64,000 nt of DNA. It comes from Leclercia sp. LSNIH1 (GTDB lineage Bacteria; Pseudomonadota; Gammaproteobacteria; Enterobacterales; Enterobacteriaceae). The stretch spans positions 744,001 through 808,000 of the forward strand of contig NZ_CP026167.1 in assembly GCF_002902985.1 (NCBI RefSeq). The letters run 5' to 3'. The translations under genes were made by a program, and so were the position numbers. Of this stretch, positions 1 to 11,329 are shown one piece after another. Under the pieces are notes generated by a model. It saw only the letters and a list, made by a program, of their open reading frames with translations. It was not told where the DNA came from and searched no databases. Numbering within the stretch: the first letter of the stretch is position 1; every line of letters begins with the position of its first letter.

Positions 1-1685
1 CCTTTCGAGGCATGCAGGGTCATCAGCTGCACCTGATCCGCCTCCTCTTCGCTTTCACCACGCTCCATCATATCGCGCAGGGTAAAGCGGGTAACCACCT
101 GGGTCAGGGTCATCGGTTCATCGATCTCCGTCCCTTCCAGCATCTCAGTCATCCAGGTGAAAAGCTGGTTGACGTTCTTCATCCGCATCTCGGCCGCTTT
201 CGGGCTGGCGGAAGTTTCATACAGCCAGGATTCATAGTCGATGCCGCGGATCAGATCCCGCACCGCATTAATCGGCTCCCGCTCGCTGAGCTGCTGGATC
301 TCGCGCAGCCAGTGGGTAAAGCGGGTCAGCGATTCATAGCCACGCCCGGTTAAGGTCTGGCTCAGACCCATATCGAAACTGGCCGTTAACAGGCTCTTGT
401 TGCGGGTCATCGCCCACTCGCCCAGTTTTTGCAGTGTCGCCGGGCCAATCTCGCGCTTCGGCGTATTGACGATCCGCAGGAAAGCACTGTCATCGTCCGG
501 GTTGGTCAGTACCCGCAGGTAGGCGAGCAGATCCTTGATTTCCGGGCGCGAGAAGAACGAGGTTCCGCCGGAAATTTTGTACGGGATGCGGTTCTGCATC
601 AGCATCTTCTCAAAGACGCGCGACTGGTGATTTCCGCGATAGAGAATGGCGTAATCTTTGTAGTTGGTTTTGTTCACGAAGTGATGGGCAATCAGTTCGC
701 CCGCCACGCGCTCGGCTTCGTGATCTTCATTGTTGGCGCTGAGCACCTTCAGCTCCGTGCCGTATCCCAGTTCGGAAAAGAGGCGTTTTTCAAACACATG
801 TGGGTTATTGGCGATCAGGATGTTGGCCGCCTTCAGAATACGCCCGGATGAGCGGTAGTTCTGCTCCAGCTTGATCACCTGCAGCGCCGGGAAGTCCTTA
901 CTGAGCAGGACCAGGTTCTGTGGACGAGCGCCGCGCCAGGAGTAGATCGACTGGTCATCGTCACCCACCACGGTGAAACGCGCCCGCTGACCCACCAGCA
1001 GTTTCACCAGCTCGTACTGGCTGGTGTTGGTGTCCTGATATTCATCCACCAGCAGGTAGCGGATCTTGTTCTGCCAGCGCTCACGCACCTCTTCATTGCT
1101 TTGCAGCAGCAGCGTGGGCAGCAGGATCAGGTCGTCAAAGTCGAGCACGTTGCAGGCTTTGAGATGATCGTTATACAGGCTGTAGCAGTGGGCGAAGATC
1201 CGATCCCGCTCCCCTTTGGCGCTTGCGGCGGCCTGGGCAGGGCTCATCAGATCGTTTTTCCAGTTTGAGATCGTGGAGATCAACTGCTGCAGCACCACTT
1301 TGTCATCTTCGATCAGCCCTTCGGTCAGCTCCTTGAGCAATGCCACCTGATCGGTATCGTCAAACAGCGAGAAGTTGGCTTTCATCCCCAACGCCGCATA
1401 TTCGCGCTTTATGATATCCAGCCCCAGGGTATGGAAGGTGGAGATCATCAGGCCGCGGGCCTCTTTGCGCCCTAACGTCTGCCCGACACGCTCTTTCATC
1501 TCGCGCGCCGCTTTGTTGGTAAAGGTCACCGCGGCGATGTGGCGTGCCTGATAGCCGCAGCCGCGGATCAGGTGGGCGATTTTGTTGGTGATGACGCGGG
1601 TTTTACCGGAACCCGCCCCTGCCAGCACCAGGCATGGTCCAGTAACGAATTCGACCGCTTGTTGTTGTCCAGGGTTTAAACGCAT
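1..1685 (-). CDS. rep: ATP-dependent DNA helicase Rep, C-terminus cut by window edge
   Basis: UvrD/Rep-family superfamily 1 3'-5' helicase that helps replication forks pass protein roadblocks. Reading the minus strand from an ATG at 1685 gives [13 protein letters not shown], then the Walker A motif AGAGSGKT, the SF1 motif [14 protein letters not shown], the Walker B-type motif [10 protein letters not shown], then [13 protein letters not shown], all in family order. About 561 codons lie inside the window. E. coli Rep has 673 residues, so roughly the last 110 are missing off the left edge. It is divergent from the ppiC-like gene at 1798, as rep and ppiC are in E. coli. No frameshift was seen. 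Confidence 0.95.
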   Translation of the reverse strand, partial: MRLNPGQQQAVEFVTGPCLVLAGAGSGKTRVITNKIAHLIRGCGYQARHIAAVTFTNKAAREMKERVGQTLGRKEARGLMISTFHTLGLDIIKREYAALGMKANFSLFDDTDQVALLKELTEGLIEDDKVVLQQLISTISNWKNDLMSPAQAAASAKGERDRIFAHCYSLYNDHLKACNVLDFDDLILLPTLLLQSNEEVRERWQNKIRYLLVDEYQDTNTSQYELVKLLVGQRARFTVVGDDDQSIYSWRGARPQNLVLLSKDFPALQVIKLEQNYRSSGRILKAANILIANNPHVFEKRLFSELGYGTELKVLSANNEDHEAERVAGELIAHHFVNKTNYKDYAILYRGNHQSRVFEKMLMQNRIPYKISGGTSFFSRPEIKDLLAYLRVLTNPDDDSAFLRIVNTPKREIGPATLQKLGEWAMTRNKSLLTASFDMGLSQTLTGRGYESLTRFTHWLREIQQLSEREPINAVRDLIRGIDYESWLYETSASPKAAEMRMKNVNQLFTWMTEMLEGTEIDEPMTLTQVVTRFTLRDMMERGESEEEADQVQLMTLHASK

Positions 1686-1797
1686 GGGAATATTGCTCAA
1701 TCTTCGAACGGGGTGGGGATTGTAGCAGAAAGCCGGGCGCAGATTTACCGGCTAATGATAAAGTGAACAAAACGCGATTTACCCCGAGAGCAGAACC

Positions 1798-2410
<613 letters not shown>

Positions 2411-2412
2411 AA

Positions 2413-2488
2413 AGCCGGGTGGCGGCTTCGCCTTACCCGGCCTACTTGATACAGCTTTGTAGGTCGGGTAAGCGCAGCGCCACCCGAC
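2413..2488. repeat. Pair of inverted REP (BIME-like) palindromes
   Basis: Two GC-rich palindromic units in opposite orientation (about 2413-2444 and 2459-2488), each with the REP look GCCGGGTGGCG...TTACCCGGCC, fill the gap between the convergent genes ppiC and ilvC. Such elements usually act as 3' mRNA stabilisers or transcription attenuators. The function here is inferred. Confidence 0.85.
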
Positions 2489-2496
2489 ATGAGGTT

Positions 2497-3972
2497 TTAG
2501 CCTGCTACTGCGATACGTTTCATATCGGTCATATAGCCACGCAGTTTGTGACCTACTTTCTCGATCTCGTGGCTGCGAATCGCTTCGTTCACGTCACGCA
2601 GTTGGGCATTATCTACCGCACCTTCGGCAATCGCTTTGCCCAGAGCGCCTGGCTGCAGGGTGGTCATGAACTCTTTCAGCAGCGGTACGCAGGCATAAGA
2701 GAACAGGTAGTTACCGTATTCAGCGGTATCGGAGATAACCACGTTCATCTCATACAGACGCTTACGGGCGATGGTGTTCGCAATCAGCGGCAGTTCGTGC
2801 AGGGATTCATAGTAAGCAGACTCTTCGATGATGCCGGAATCCACCATGGTTTCGAACGCCAGCTCAACGCCCGCTTTCACCATCGCAATCATCAGAACGC
2901 CTTTATCAAAGTACTCCTGCTCGCCGATTTTGCCTTCATACTGCTCAGCGGTCTCAAACGCGGTCTTACCGGTCTCTTCGCGCCAGGTCAGCAGTTTCTT
3001 ATCGTCGTTGGCCCAGTCAGCCATCATGCCGGAAGAGAACTCGCCAGAGATGATGTCGTCCATATGTTTCTGGAACAGCGGTGCCATGATGGTTTTCAGC
3101 TGCTCGGACAGGGCGAAGGCACGCAGTTTCGCCGGGTTAGACAGGCGATCCATCATCAGGGTGATGCCGCCCTGCTTCAGCGCTTCGGTGATGGTTTCCC
3201 AGCCGAACTGAATCAGTTTTTCCGCGTATGCCGGGTCAGTACCCTCTTCCACCAGCTTATCGAAGCAGAGCAGAGAACCGGCCTGCAGCATGCCGCACAG
3301 GATAGTCTGCTCGCCCATCAGGTCAGACTTCACTTCGGCCACGAAGGAGGATTCCAGCACGCCCGCACGGTGGCCGCCGGTAGCTGCTGCCCATGCTTTG
3401 GCGATCGCCATCCCTTCGCCTTTCGGATCGTTTTCCGGGTGAACCGCGATCAGGGTCGGCACACCGAAACCACGCTTGTACTCTTCACGCACTTCGGTAC
3501 CCGGGCATTTTGGCGCCACCATCACGACGGTGATGTCTTTACGGATCTGCTCGCCCACTTCAACGATGTTGAAGCCGTGGGAATAACCCAGCGCCGCGCC
3601 ATCTTTCATCATAGGCTGTACGGAACGCACAACGTCAGAGTGCTGTTTGTCTGGCGTCAGGTTAACAACCAGATCTGCCTGTGGGATCAGCTCTTCGTAG
3701 GTACCCACTTTGAAGCCGTTTTCGGTCGCTTTGCGCCAGGAAGCACGCTTCTCAGCAATCGCTTCTTTACGCAGGGCGTAAGAGATATCCAGGCCGGAGT
3801 CGCGCATGTTCAGGCCCTGGTTCAGACCCTGTGCGCCACAGCCGACGATGACCACTTTCTTACCCTGAAGGTAGCTTGCGCCATCGGCAAATTCATCGCG
3901 CGCCATAAAGCGGCATTTGCCCAGCTGCGCCAGCTGCTGGCGCAGGTTCAGTGTGTTGAAGTAGTTAGCCAT
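2497..3972 (-). CDS. ilvC: Ketol-acid reductoisomerase (class II)
   Basis: Second step of Val/Ile biosynthesis: isomerisation and NADPH reduction of 2-acetolactate or 2-aceto-2-hydroxybutyrate. The protein has 491 residues, the usual length of the enterobacterial long (class II) enzyme. The Rossmann motif GCGAQG is at 44-49, with R68, R76 and S78 in the NADP-phosphate pocket. The C-terminal helical domain is present twice, as expected for class II, including the acidic metal-binding stretch [15 protein letters not shown]. It is divergent from ilvY across a 151-bp gap carrying an IlvY-type operator. IlvY activates ilvC in response to the enzyme's own substrates in E. coli. Confidence 0.98.
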   Translation of the reverse strand: MANYFNTLNLRQQLAQLGKCRFMARDEFADGASYLQGKKVVIVGCGAQGLNQGLNMRDSGLDISYALRKEAIAEKRASWRKATENGFKVGTYEELIPQADLVVNLTPDKQHSDVVRSVQPMMKDGAALGYSHGFNIVEVGEQIRKDITVVMVAPKCPGTEVREEYKRGFGVPTLIAVHPENDPKGEGMAIAKAWAAATGGHRAGVLESSFVAEVKSDLMGEQTILCGMLQAGSLLCFDKLVEEGTDPAYAEKLIQFGWETITEALKQGGITLMMDRLSNPAKLRAFALSEQLKTIMAPLFQKHMDDIISGEFSSGMMADWANDDKKLLTWREETGKTAFETAEQYEGKIGEQEYFDKGVLMIAMVKAGVELAFETMVDSGIIEESAYYESLHELPLIANTIARKRLYEMNVVISDTAEYGNYLFSYACVPLLKEFMTTLQPGALGKAIAEGAVDNAQLRDVNEAIRSHEIEKVGHKLRGYMTDMKRIAVAG

Positions 3973-4085
3973 GGTGATACCTCGTGATGTTGTGTGTCTT
4001 ATTGTTCGGTTCGCTGTTCAGCGAGAATGTACCCACATTACAACAGGAAATTTATTGCGGAAATTGATATATTCACAACGTCACG

Positions 4086-4100
4086 TTGCAATATTTGCAA
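4086..4100. promoter_or_regulatory. Likely IlvY operator in the ilvC-ilvY intergenic region
   Basis: TTGCAATATTTGCAA consists of two copies of the self-complementary hexamer TTGCAA spaced by three bases. It lies 24 bp before the ilvY start, in the divergent gap (3973-4123). LysR-type IlvY binds tandem operators in this gap in E. coli, repressing itself and activating ilvC. A second, weaker operator nearer ilvC is expected, but I could not place it with confidence. Confidence 0.6.
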
Positions 4101-4123
4101 TGTAAAAAGGGGGAGTGGAATCG

Positions 4124-5014
4124 GTGGATTTACGCGATCTAAAAATGTTTTTGCATCTGGCGGAAAGCCGCCATTTTGGCCGCAGCGCGCGGGCGATGCA
4201 TGTCAGCCCCTCCACGCTTTCCCGCCAGATCCAGCGTCTGGAAGAGGATCTCGGCCAGCCGCTGTTTGTGCGTGATAACCGCACGGTGACGCTCACCGAA
4301 GCGGGGGAAGAGTTGCGTACGTTTGCCCAACAGACGTTATTGCAGTATCAGCAGCTGCGCCACACCATCGACCAGCAGGGGCCCTCTCTGTCCGGCGAGC
4401 TCCACATCTTCTGCTCGGTGACCGCCGCCTATAGCCATCTTCCCCCCATTCTTGACCGCTTCCGCGCGGAACATCCCTCGGTTGAAATTAAACTCACCAC
4501 CGGCGATGCCGCCGATGCGATGGAAAAGGTGGTGACGGGTGAAGCGGATCTGGCCATTGCCGGCAAACCGGAAACCCTGCCGGGGGCGGTGGCCTTCTCG
4601 ATGCTGGAAAATCTGGCCGTAGTACTGATCGCTCCGGCGCTGCCCTGCCCGGTGCGCAACCAGGTGTCGGTGGAGAAGCCCGACTGGTCAACGGTGCCCT
4701 TTATCATGGCCGATCAGGGGCCGGTGCGTCGTCGCATTGAGCTGTGGTTCCGTCGTCAGAAAATCAGCAACCCCTCCATCTATGCGACAGTGGGCGGCCA
4801 TGAGGCGATGGTCTCAATGGTGGCGCTCGGCTGCGGCGTGGCGCTGTTGCCGGAAGTGGTGCTGGAGAACAGTCCGGAGCCGGTGCGCAATCGCGTGATG
4901 ATTCTGGAGCGCAGCGACGAGAAAACGCCTTTTGAGCTTGGCGTCTGCGCACAAAAAAAGCGGCTGCATGAGCCGCTTATTGATGCGTTCTGGAAGATAT
5001 TGCCCAACCACTAG
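4124..5014 (+). CDS. ilvY: LysR-family activator of ilvC
   Basis: LysR-type regulator with an N-terminal winged helix-turn-helix (residues about 1-60, HVSPSTLSRQIQRLEEDLGQ) and a periplasmic-binding-protein-like effector domain after residue 90. It senses acetolactate and acetohydroxybutyrate in E. coli. I chose GTG at 4124 (MDLRDLKMF, 296 residues) over GTG at 4115. The purine-rich AAGGGGGAG ends 8 bases before 4124 and would be too close to 4115, and 4124 matches the E. coli N-terminus. Its stop codon shares the four bases CTAG with the stop of convergent ilvA, so the two genes overlap tail to tail. Confidence 0.97.
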   Translation: MDLRDLKMFLHLAESRHFGRSARAMHVSPSTLSRQIQRLEEDLGQPLFVRDNRTVTLTEAGEELRTFAQQTLLQYQQLRHTIDQQGPSLSGELHIFCSVTAAYSHLPPILDRFRAEHPSVEIKLTTGDAADAMEKVVTGEADLAIAGKPETLPGAVAFSMLENLAVVLIAPALPCPVRNQVSVEKPDWSTVPFIMADQGPVRRRIELWFRRQKISNPSIYATVGGHEAMVSMVALGCGVALLPEVVLENSPEPVRNRVMILERSDEKTPFELGVCAQKKRLHEPLIDAFWKILPNH

Positions 5015-6555
5015 CCCGCCAGGAAGAAACGGAACGCCGGGTTGTGGGTTTCGTCATGACACTCGTAGCCCAGTTCGTTCAGCCGCGTTTCGAAATCCGG
5101 CTCGTGCTCGCCCAGTTCAAACGCCGCCAGTACCCGACCGTAGTCGGTGCCGTGGCTGCGGTAGTGGAACAGGGAGATGTTCCAGTGCGTGCCCAGGGTA
5201 TGCAGGAACTTCAGCAGCGCACCCGGCGACTCCGGAAACTCAAAGCTGAACAGACGCTCCCGTAACGGTTTAGACGGACGCCCGCCCACCATGTAGCGCA
5301 CGTGCAGCTTCGCCATTTCATCATCAGAGAGATCCACCACGCTGTAGCCACCTTCATGCAGCAGGCTGAGGATCTCTTTGCGCTCTTCCAGACCGCGGCT
5401 TAAACGCACGCCGACAAAAATGCAGGCATCTTTAGCATCGGCAAAACGGTAGTTGAACTCGGTTACCGAACGGCCGCCCAGCAGCTGGCAGAACTTGAGG
5501 AAGCTGCCCTTCTCTTCCGGGATGGTCACCGCCAGCAGCGCCTCACGCTGCTCACCCAGCTCGCAACGCTCGGAAACGTAGCGCAGGCCGTGGAAGTTGA
5601 CGTTAGCGCCGGAAAGGACATGGGCCAGACGCTCGCCGCGAATATTGTGCTGGGCGATATATTTTTTCATCCCCGCCAGCGCCAGCGCGCCGGACGGCTC
5701 TGCCACCGCGCGCACATCCTCGAAGAGATCTTTCATCGCCGCGCAGATCGCATCGCTGTCGACGGTGATGATGTCGTCGAGATACTCCCGGCAGACGCGG
5801 AAGGTCTCATCCCCGATGCGTTTCACCGCCACACCCTCGGCAAACAGCCCGACGCGCGGAAGATCGACCGGATGACCCGCATCCAGCGCCGCCTTCAGGC
5901 AGGCTGAATCTTCCGCTTCCACGGCAATCACTTTGATCTGCGGCATCAGCTGTTTGATGAGTACCGCCACGCCCGCCGCCAGGCCACCGCCGCCGACCGG
6001 AACAAACACCCGGTCAAGATGGGCATCCTGCTGCAGCAGTTCCAGCGCCAGGGTACCCTGCCCGGCAATCACCATCGGGTGATCGAACGGCGGCACCCAG
6101 GTAAAGCCCTGCTGCTGTGCCAGCTCGATCGCTTTGGCTTTCGCTTCGTCAAAATTGGCGCCGTGGAGCAGCACTTCACCGCCAAAACCGCGCACCGCAT
6201 CGACTTTGATATCCGCCGTGGCAACCGGCATTACGATCAGCGCTTTTAACCCCAGACGCGCGGACGAGAACGCCACCCCCTGGGCATGGTTGCCCGCAGA
6301 CGCCGTGATCACACCACGCGCTTTTTGCTCATCGGTCAGCCCGGCCATCATCGCGTAAGCGCCGCGCAGCTTAAAGCTGTGTACCGGCTGACGGTCTTCA
6401 CGTTTTACCAGAATGACGTTATCGAGGCGCGCCGAGAGCTTTTCCATTTTTTGCAGCGGCGTGACCTGCACCGCTTCATAAACCGGCGCGCGTAGTACCG
6501 CCCTGAGATATTCCGCCCCCTCGGGGGCGGCGGATAAGGGTTGGGATTCGGCCAT
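5011..6555 (-). CDS. ilvA: Biosynthetic threonine deaminase
   Basis: PLP enzyme converting threonine to 2-oxobutyrate, the committed step of isoleucine synthesis, inhibited by isoleucine in the family. The catalytic PLP domain carries SFKLRGAYAM (Schiff-base lysine near residue 62), SAGNHAQGVA and the glycine loop VGGGGLAAG. Two ACT-like regulatory domains follow residue 330, containing PEEKGSFLKFCQLLGGR and FEFPESPGALLKFL. The length of 514 residues equals E. coli IlvA. Two ATG codons stand in tandem at 6558 and 6555. I chose 6555 to match E. coli, but 6558 would overlap the ilvD stop (TAATG) and is also possible. It is the last gene of the ilvGMEDA operon. Confidence 0.97.
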   Translation of the reverse strand: MAESQPLSAAPEGAEYLRAVLRAPVYEAVQVTPLQKMEKLSARLDNVILVKREDRQPVHSFKLRGAYAMMAGLTDEQKARGVITASAGNHAQGVAFSSARLGLKALIVMPVATADIKVDAVRGFGGEVLLHGANFDEAKAKAIELAQQQGFTWVPPFDHPMVIAGQGTLALELLQQDAHLDRVFVPVGGGGLAAGVAVLIKQLMPQIKVIAVEAEDSACLKAALDAGHPVDLPRVGLFAEGVAVKRIGDETFRVCREYLDDIITVDSDAICAAMKDLFEDVRAVAEPSGALALAGMKKYIAQHNIRGERLAHVLSGANVNFHGLRYVSERCELGEQREALLAVTIPEEKGSFLKFCQLLGGRSVTEFNYRFADAKDACIFVGVRLSRGLEERKEILSLLHEGGYSVVDLSDDEMAKLHVRYMVGGRPSKPLRERLFSFEFPESPGALLKFLHTLGTHWNISLFHYRSHGTDYGRVLAAFELGEHEPDFETRLNELGYECHDETHNPAFRFFLAG

Positions 6556-6557
6556 CA

Positions 6558-8408
6558 TTAGCCCCCAAGTTTAGATTTATCGCGCACTGCGCCTTTATCT
6601 GCACTGGTCGCGAGGGTCGCATATGCGCGCAGGGCGAAGGAGACTTCACGCTGGCGATCTTTCGGCGTCCAGGCTTTATCCCCACGCGCTTCCTGTGCTT
6701 CGCGGCGGGCTGCAATTTCCTGGTCGCTCAGTTTCAGCTGAATACCGCGATTCGGAATATCGATTTCAATCAGGTCGCCATCTTCGATGATCGCGATGTT
6801 GCCGCCGCTGGCCGCTTCCGGCGAAACATGGCCAATAGAGAGACCGGAGGTGCCGCCGGAGAAGCGACCGTCGGTGATCAGCGCACAGGCTTTACCGAGG
6901 CCCATCGATTTCAGGAAGGTGGTCGGGTAGAGCATCTCCTGCATTCCAGGCCCGCCTTTCGGCCCTTCGTAGCGGATCACCACGACATCGCCTTCAACCA
7001 CTTTGCCGCCGAGGATCGCTTCTACCGCCTCATCCTGGCTCTCGTAGACTTTTGCCGGACCGGTAAATTTCAGAATGCTGTCATCAACGCCTGCGGTTTT
7101 AACGATACAGCCGTTTTCCGCAAAGTTGCCGTACAGAACCGCCAGGCCACCATCTTTGCTGTAGGCATGTTCCAGCGAGCGGATACAACCCTCTGCGCGA
7201 TCGTCATCCAGACTGTCCCAGCGACAATCCTGCGAGAACGCCTGGGTGGTACGGATACCGGCCGGACCGGCGCGGAACATCTTTTTCACTGACTCATCTT
7301 TGGTCAGCATCACGTCATACTGATCCAGCGCCTGCGGCAGCGTCAGGCCCAGCACGTTTTTCACATCGCGGTTCATCAACCCGGCGCGATCCAGCTCACC
7401 GAGGATCCCCAGCACGCCACCGGCACGGTGAACATCTTCCATGTGATATTTCTGCGTGCTTGGCGCAACCTTACACAGCTGCGGCACTTTGCGGGAGAGC
7501 TTGTCGATATCACTCATGGTGAAATCGATCTCCGCTTCCTGCGCGGCGGCCAGCAGGTGCAGAACGGTGTTAGTGGAACCGCCCATAGCGATATCCAGCG
7601 TCATGGCGTTTTCAAATGCCGCTTTGCTGGCGATATTGCGCGGCAGCGCGCTGGCATCGTCCTGCTCGTAGTAGCGTTTGGTCAGCTCAACGATGCGTTT
7701 ACCGGCATTGATAAACAGCTCCTTACGATCGGCGTGGGTCGCCAGCAGCGAGCCGTTACCCGGCTGAGATAAGCCCAGCGCTTCGGTCAGACAGTTCATC
7801 GAGTTGGCGGTGAACATCCCGGAGCAGGAGCCGCAGGTCGGGCATGCTGAACGTTCAACCTGTTCGCTCTGCTCGTCGGAGACTTTCGGGTCCGCGCCCT
7901 GAATCATCGCGTCAACCAGGTCGAGCTTGATGATCTTATCGGAGAGCTTGGTTTTACCCGCTTCCATTGGGCCGCCGGAGACGAAGATCACCGGAATGTT
8001 CAGGCGCAGGGAGGCCATCAGCATCCCCGGGGTGATTTTGTCGCAGTTAGAGATACAGACCATGGCATCGGCACAGTGGGCGTTCACCATGTACTCCACC
8101 GAGTCGGCAATCAGCTCGCGCGACGGCAGTGAATAGAGCATGCCCCCGTGCCCCATTGCGATCCCGTCATCCACGGCGATGGTGTTGAACTCTTTTGCCA
8201 CGCCGCCGGAGGCTTCAATCTGCTCGGCAACCAGCTTCCCGAGGTCGCGCAGGTGCACGTGGCCCGGCACAAACTGGGTAAAAGAGTTGACCACGGCGAT
8301 AATCGGTTTCCCGAAATCGGCATCGGTCATTCCGGTAGCGCGCCACAGCGCGCGGGCACCCGCCATATTGCGGCCGTGAGTGGTGGTGGCGGAACGGTAC
8401 TTAGGCAT
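6558..8408 (-). CDS. ilvD: Dihydroxy-acid dehydratase
   Basis: Iron-sulfur enzyme dehydrating dihydroxyisovalerate and dihydroxymethylvalerate to the 2-oxo acids, the third common step of Val/Ile synthesis. The 616 residues are full length. Signature cysteine segments are visible: [10 protein letters not shown] and [38 protein letters not shown] lies near the C-terminus. Its stop abuts the ilvA start, implying translational coupling. A 60-bp gap with a strong inverted repeat separates it from ilvE. Confidence 0.98.
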   Translation of the reverse strand: MPKYRSATTTHGRNMAGARALWRATGMTDADFGKPIIAVVNSFTQFVPGHVHLRDLGKLVAEQIEASGGVAKEFNTIAVDDGIAMGHGGMLYSLPSRELIADSVEYMVNAHCADAMVCISNCDKITPGMLMASLRLNIPVIFVSGGPMEAGKTKLSDKIIKLDLVDAMIQGADPKVSDEQSEQVERSACPTCGSCSGMFTANSMNCLTEALGLSQPGNGSLLATHADRKELFINAGKRIVELTKRYYEQDDASALPRNIASKAAFENAMTLDIAMGGSTNTVLHLLAAAQEAEIDFTMSDIDKLSRKVPQLCKVAPSTQKYHMEDVHRAGGVLGILGELDRAGLMNRDVKNVLGLTLPQALDQYDVMLTKDESVKKMFRAGPAGIRTTQAFSQDCRWDSLDDDRAEGCIRSLEHAYSKDGGLAVLYGNFAENGCIVKTAGVDDSILKFTGPAKVYESQDEAVEAILGGKVVEGDVVVIRYEGPKGGPGMQEMLYPTTFLKSMGLGKACALITDGRFSGGTSGLSIGHVSPEAASGGNIAIIEDGDLIEIDIPNRGIQLKLSDQEIAARREAQEARGDKAWTPKDRQREVSFALRAYATLATSADKGAVRDKSKLGG

Positions 8409-8436
8409 GCGTTATTTACTCCCGTCTATCTGGTAA

Positions 8437-8460
8437 ATGGGACGGTGCGTGCCGTCCCAT
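8437..8460. repeat. Perfect 9-bp inverted repeat between ilvE and ilvD
   Basis: ATGGGACGG and its exact complement CCGTCCCAT are separated by six bases and form a stable hairpin in the ilvE-ilvD mRNA gap, 28 bp before the ilvD start. No U-run follows in the transcribed direction (minus), so it is not a classic terminator. It may be a processing or stability element that tunes ilvD relative to ilvE. Confidence 0.6.
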
Positions 8461-8468
8461 ATTTATGC

Positions 8469-9398
8469 TTATGGATTAACCTGGTCCAACCAACCCCATT
8501 TATCTTCGGTTTCGCCGGTGAAGAGGCCGAAGAAGGCTTCCTGGATACGTTTAGTGACCGGGCCACGGCGGCCTTCACCGACCTGGATGCCGTCGACGCT
8601 GCGTACCGGGGTGATCTCTGCTGCGGTACCGGACATGAACACTTCATCGGCCAGATACAGTGATTCACGGGACAGCACCTGCTCGCGCACTTCAATGCCC
8701 AGATCCTGCGCCAGTTTGATAATGGCGTCGCGGGTGATCCCTGGCAGGGCGGAAGAGGTGAATGGCGGGGTGAAGAGGACGCCATCTTTCACTTCAAACA
8801 GGTTCTCACCCGCACCTTCAGAGATATAGCCGTTCACATCCAGGGCGATACCTTCCTGATAACCGTGACGGCGCGCTTCGCTGCCTACCAGCAGGGAGGA
8901 GAGATAGTTACCGCCCGCTTTGGCTGCGGTCGGGATAGTGTTTGGCGCCACACGGTTCCAGGAGGAGACCATCGCATCGATCCCCTGTTCCAGCGCTTCG
9001 GCGCCCAGGTATGCTCCCCACGGGAACGCGGCGATGATCACATCGGTGGTGTAACCGGCTGGCGGGTTGACGCCCATACCCACATCACCCACGAAAACCA
9101 GCGGACGAATATAGGCGCTGGTCAGGTTGTTTTTACGCAGCACCGCGCGGCAAGCTTCCATCAGCTCGTCGACGCTCTGAGAAACAGGGAAGCGATAAAT
9201 TTTGGCTGAATCACGCAGACGTTGCATGTGTTCACGATGACGGAACACCACCGGGCCTTTGTGTGAGTCGTAGCAACGGATACCTTCAAATACAGAAGTA
9301 CCGTAGTGAAGCGCATGGGACATCACGTGGACTTTAGCGTCCTCCCAGCGAACCATCTCACCATTGGACCAAATGAAATCAGCTTTTTTCGTCGTCAT
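8469..9398 (-). CDS. ilvE: Branched-chain amino acid aminotransferase
   Basis: Fold-type IV PLP aminotransferase for the last step to Val, Ile and Leu, using glutamate as donor. I started it at ATG 9398 (MTTKKADFIW, 309 residues as in E. coli); a longer reading frame to 9485 would run into ilvM. The Schiff-base lysine is K160 in PTAAKAGGNYLSS, and the phosphate-binding region LDVNGYISEGAGENLF is present. It is the third cistron of ilvGMEDA, 16 bp after ilvM. Confidence 0.98.
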   Translation of the reverse strand: MTTKKADFIWSNGEMVRWEDAKVHVMSHALHYGTSVFEGIRCYDSHKGPVVFRHREHMQRLRDSAKIYRFPVSQSVDELMEACRAVLRKNNLTSAYIRPLVFVGDVGMGVNPPAGYTTDVIIAAFPWGAYLGAEALEQGIDAMVSSWNRVAPNTIPTAAKAGGNYLSSLLVGSEARRHGYQEGIALDVNGYISEGAGENLFEVKDGVLFTPPFTSSALPGITRDAIIKLAQDLGIEVREQVLSRESLYLADEVFMSGTAAEITPVRSVDGIQVGEGRRGPVTKRIQEAFFGLFTGETEDKWGWLDQVNP

Positions 9399-9414
9399 TT
9401 TTCTTCCTTTGCGC

Positions 9415-9684
9415 TCAGGCGCGAATTTGTTGTGTTTGTGATGAAGCGGCACGCTGCTGGATATCAACCCGGGCGACGTCGACAAGTTTGCTCAACTGGC
9501 TAAACAGTAATTCGACGGGGCGCTGACTGGCAACGGTCAATTCAATATTTATGTTCTGCGCGTCGGTGGCGGTTTCCATGTTCATCGAACAGATCTGGAA
9601 CCCACGATGGCGCACCACGCGCAATACACGTTCTAACGTTTCCGGGTTGAAGCGAGCCTGAACGGCGACCTGATGTTGCATCAT
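9415..9684 (-). CDS. ilvM: Acetolactate synthase II small subunit
   Basis: Small regulatory subunit of acetohydroxyacid synthase II, 89 residues with a single ACT-like fold ([20 protein letters not shown]...). In the family it is needed for catalytic-subunit activity, and isoenzyme II is valine-resistant. Its start overlaps the ilvG stop as ATGA, which implies translational coupling. The C-terminus is slightly longer than the 87-residue E. coli protein. Confidence 0.95.
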   Translation of the reverse strand: MMQHQVAVQARFNPETLERVLRVVRHRGFQICSMNMETATDAQNINIELTVASQRPVELLFSQLSKLVDVARVDIQQRAASSQTQQIRA

Positions 9685-11327
9685 GATAATTTCTCCAGCA
9701 TTTGTGAGTTACTGGCGCCGGGCGGCACCAACGGCCAGACATTCTCAAGCTCGTCGATTGAGACATGAAGCAGGTAAGGCCCCTTGCTGGACAACATTTC
9801 ATCAAGTGCCGCTTCAACCTGGTCTTTACGGGTGATGTGCTGGCCAGGGATGCCGAAGGCGCTGGCCAGAACGAGGAAATCGGGGTTATCGGTCAGGGTG
9901 GTTTCGCTGTAACGCTCCTGGAAAAAGAGCTGCTGCCACTGGCGAACCATGCCCAAACGTTGGTTATCCAGCAGCACGATCTTCACCGGCAACTGCTTAC
10001 GCTTGATGGTGCCGAGCTCCTGTACGTTCATCATGAAGGAGCCGTCACCGGAGATGCAGATGACCGTATCGTCCGGGCGCGCTACCTGCGCCCCAACGGC
10101 GGCAGGCAGACCAAAGCCCATCGTGCCTAAGCCGCTGGACGTGATGAAATTTTCCGGGCGCGTGTAGGTCATGTGCTGGGCTGACCACATCTGGTGCTGG
10201 CCCACGTCGGTGGTGACTACGCTGTCGGCTGGCTTACGATCCGACAGCTGTTTCAGCAGCAGCGGCGCATAGATAGCTTCACCCGGATGGTCATAGCGCC
10301 AGGCATGTTCGCGGCGCATCGCTGCCGCATGCTGACGCCAGGCGTCAATCGCTAATGGCTGTTGCAACGCAGGCAACACCGCGTTGAGATCCCCTTGCAA
10401 AGCCACATGCGCCTGACGGAGCTTATTCATCTCTGCCGGATCGATATCCATATGAATAACTTTTGCATTCGGCGCGAAGGTATTCAGCTTGCCAGTGACA
10501 CGATCGTCAAAGCGCGCGCCCACAGCGATCAACAGGTCGCACTCCTGCACCGCAAGGTTGGCCGCTTTCGTGCCGTGCATCCCCAACATACCCAGATAGT
10601 ACGGGTAGTCGGCATCCACCGCGCCCAGCCCTTTCAGTGTGCAGGTCGCGGGCATTTGGGTAACCGCGATAAATTCACGCAGGGCTGGAACGGCCTGCGC
10701 CATCCCAACGCCGCCGCCTACGTAGAGGATCGGTTTTTGCGCGTGGGTCAGCATCTGGCTCGCTTCATCTGCTTCGGTATGCGGGAAATCATCGGCGTTC
10801 TCAACGGTAGAGAAGTGAGGCTCCAGCTCGCCCAGCGCAACTTGGATATCTTTAGGAATATCAACCAGAACCGGACCAGGACGGCCTGAGTTTGCCACCT
10901 CAAATGCCTCCGCCATGACGCGAGGCAGCTCTTCGAGTGACTGGACGAGGAAGCTGTGTTTCGTACACGCCAGTGACAAACCGAGAACGTCCACTTCCTG
11001 GAAAGCATCGGTGCCGATGAAGGGAGAGGCAACCTGACCGGTGATGGCCACAACGGGAACGGAATCGAGCAGTGCGTCAGCCAGACCGGTGATGAGGTTG
11101 GTCGCGCCCGGGCCAGAGGTCGCCATACAGACGCCAGTTTTCCCCGTAGCACGCGCATAACCGATGGCCGCCATTGCTGCGCCCTGCTCGTGTCGGCACA
11201 ACAGATGTTCCACGCCGCCGTCATACAGAGCATCGTAAATCGGCATAATTGCACCACCCGGGTAACCGAATACTGTCTCGACTCCCTGCGCTCGCAACGC
11301 ATGTACTACCCATTGTGCGCCATTCAT
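9681..11327 (-). CDS. ilvG: Acetolactate synthase II large subunit, intact
   Basis: ThDP-dependent catalytic subunit of acetohydroxyacid synthase II, condensing pyruvate with pyruvate or 2-oxobutyrate. The frame is open over all 548 residues, unlike E. coli K-12, where ilvG carries a frameshift. Catalytic E47 lies in [15 protein letters not shown]. The ThDP motif runs from [14 protein letters not shown] to LLDNQ, and the FAD-binding middle domain is intact. It is preceded at two bases by the micro-ORF ilvX and overlaps ilvM at its 3' end. A valine-resistant phenotype is inferred. Confidence 0.98.
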   Translation of the reverse strand: MNGAQWVVHALRAQGVETVFGYPGGAIMPIYDALYDGGVEHLLCRHEQGAAMAAIGYARATGKTGVCMATSGPGATNLITGLADALLDSVPVVAITGQVASPFIGTDAFQEVDVLGLSLACTKHSFLVQSLEELPRVMAEAFEVANSGRPGPVLVDIPKDIQVALGELEPHFSTVENADDFPHTEADEASQMLTHAQKPILYVGGGVGMAQAVPALREFIAVTQMPATCTLKGLGAVDADYPYYLGMLGMHGTKAANLAVQECDLLIAVGARFDDRVTGKLNTFAPNAKVIHMDIDPAEMNKLRQAHVALQGDLNAVLPALQQPLAIDAWRQHAAAMRREHAWRYDHPGEAIYAPLLLKQLSDRKPADSVVTTDVGQHQMWSAQHMTYTRPENFITSSGLGTMGFGLPAAVGAQVARPDDTVICISGDGSFMMNVQELGTIKRKQLPVKIVLLDNQRLGMVRQWQQLFFQERYSETTLTDNPDFLVLASAFGIPGQHITRKDQVEAALDEMLSSKGPYLLHVSIDELENVWPLVPPGASNSQMLEKLS

Positions 11328-11329
11328 AG

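Noticed and set aside
12..851. Plus-strand reading frames of 113 and 140 codons at the left edge
   Set aside because: They run antisense to the conserved rep helicase gene, whose minus-strand frame has all SF1 motifs. They are GC-rich shadow frames.
2413..2488. Repeated GC-rich palindromes as a possible CRISPR array
   Set aside because: Only one or two palindromes per locus, with no regular spacers. They are REP elements, as at five other intergenic sites in the window.
2419..3987. A 522-codon plus-strand frame opposite ilvC
   Set aside because: It is the exact antisense of the strongly conserved ilvC gene and resembles no protein. Long antisense frames are common in high-GC enterobacterial genes.
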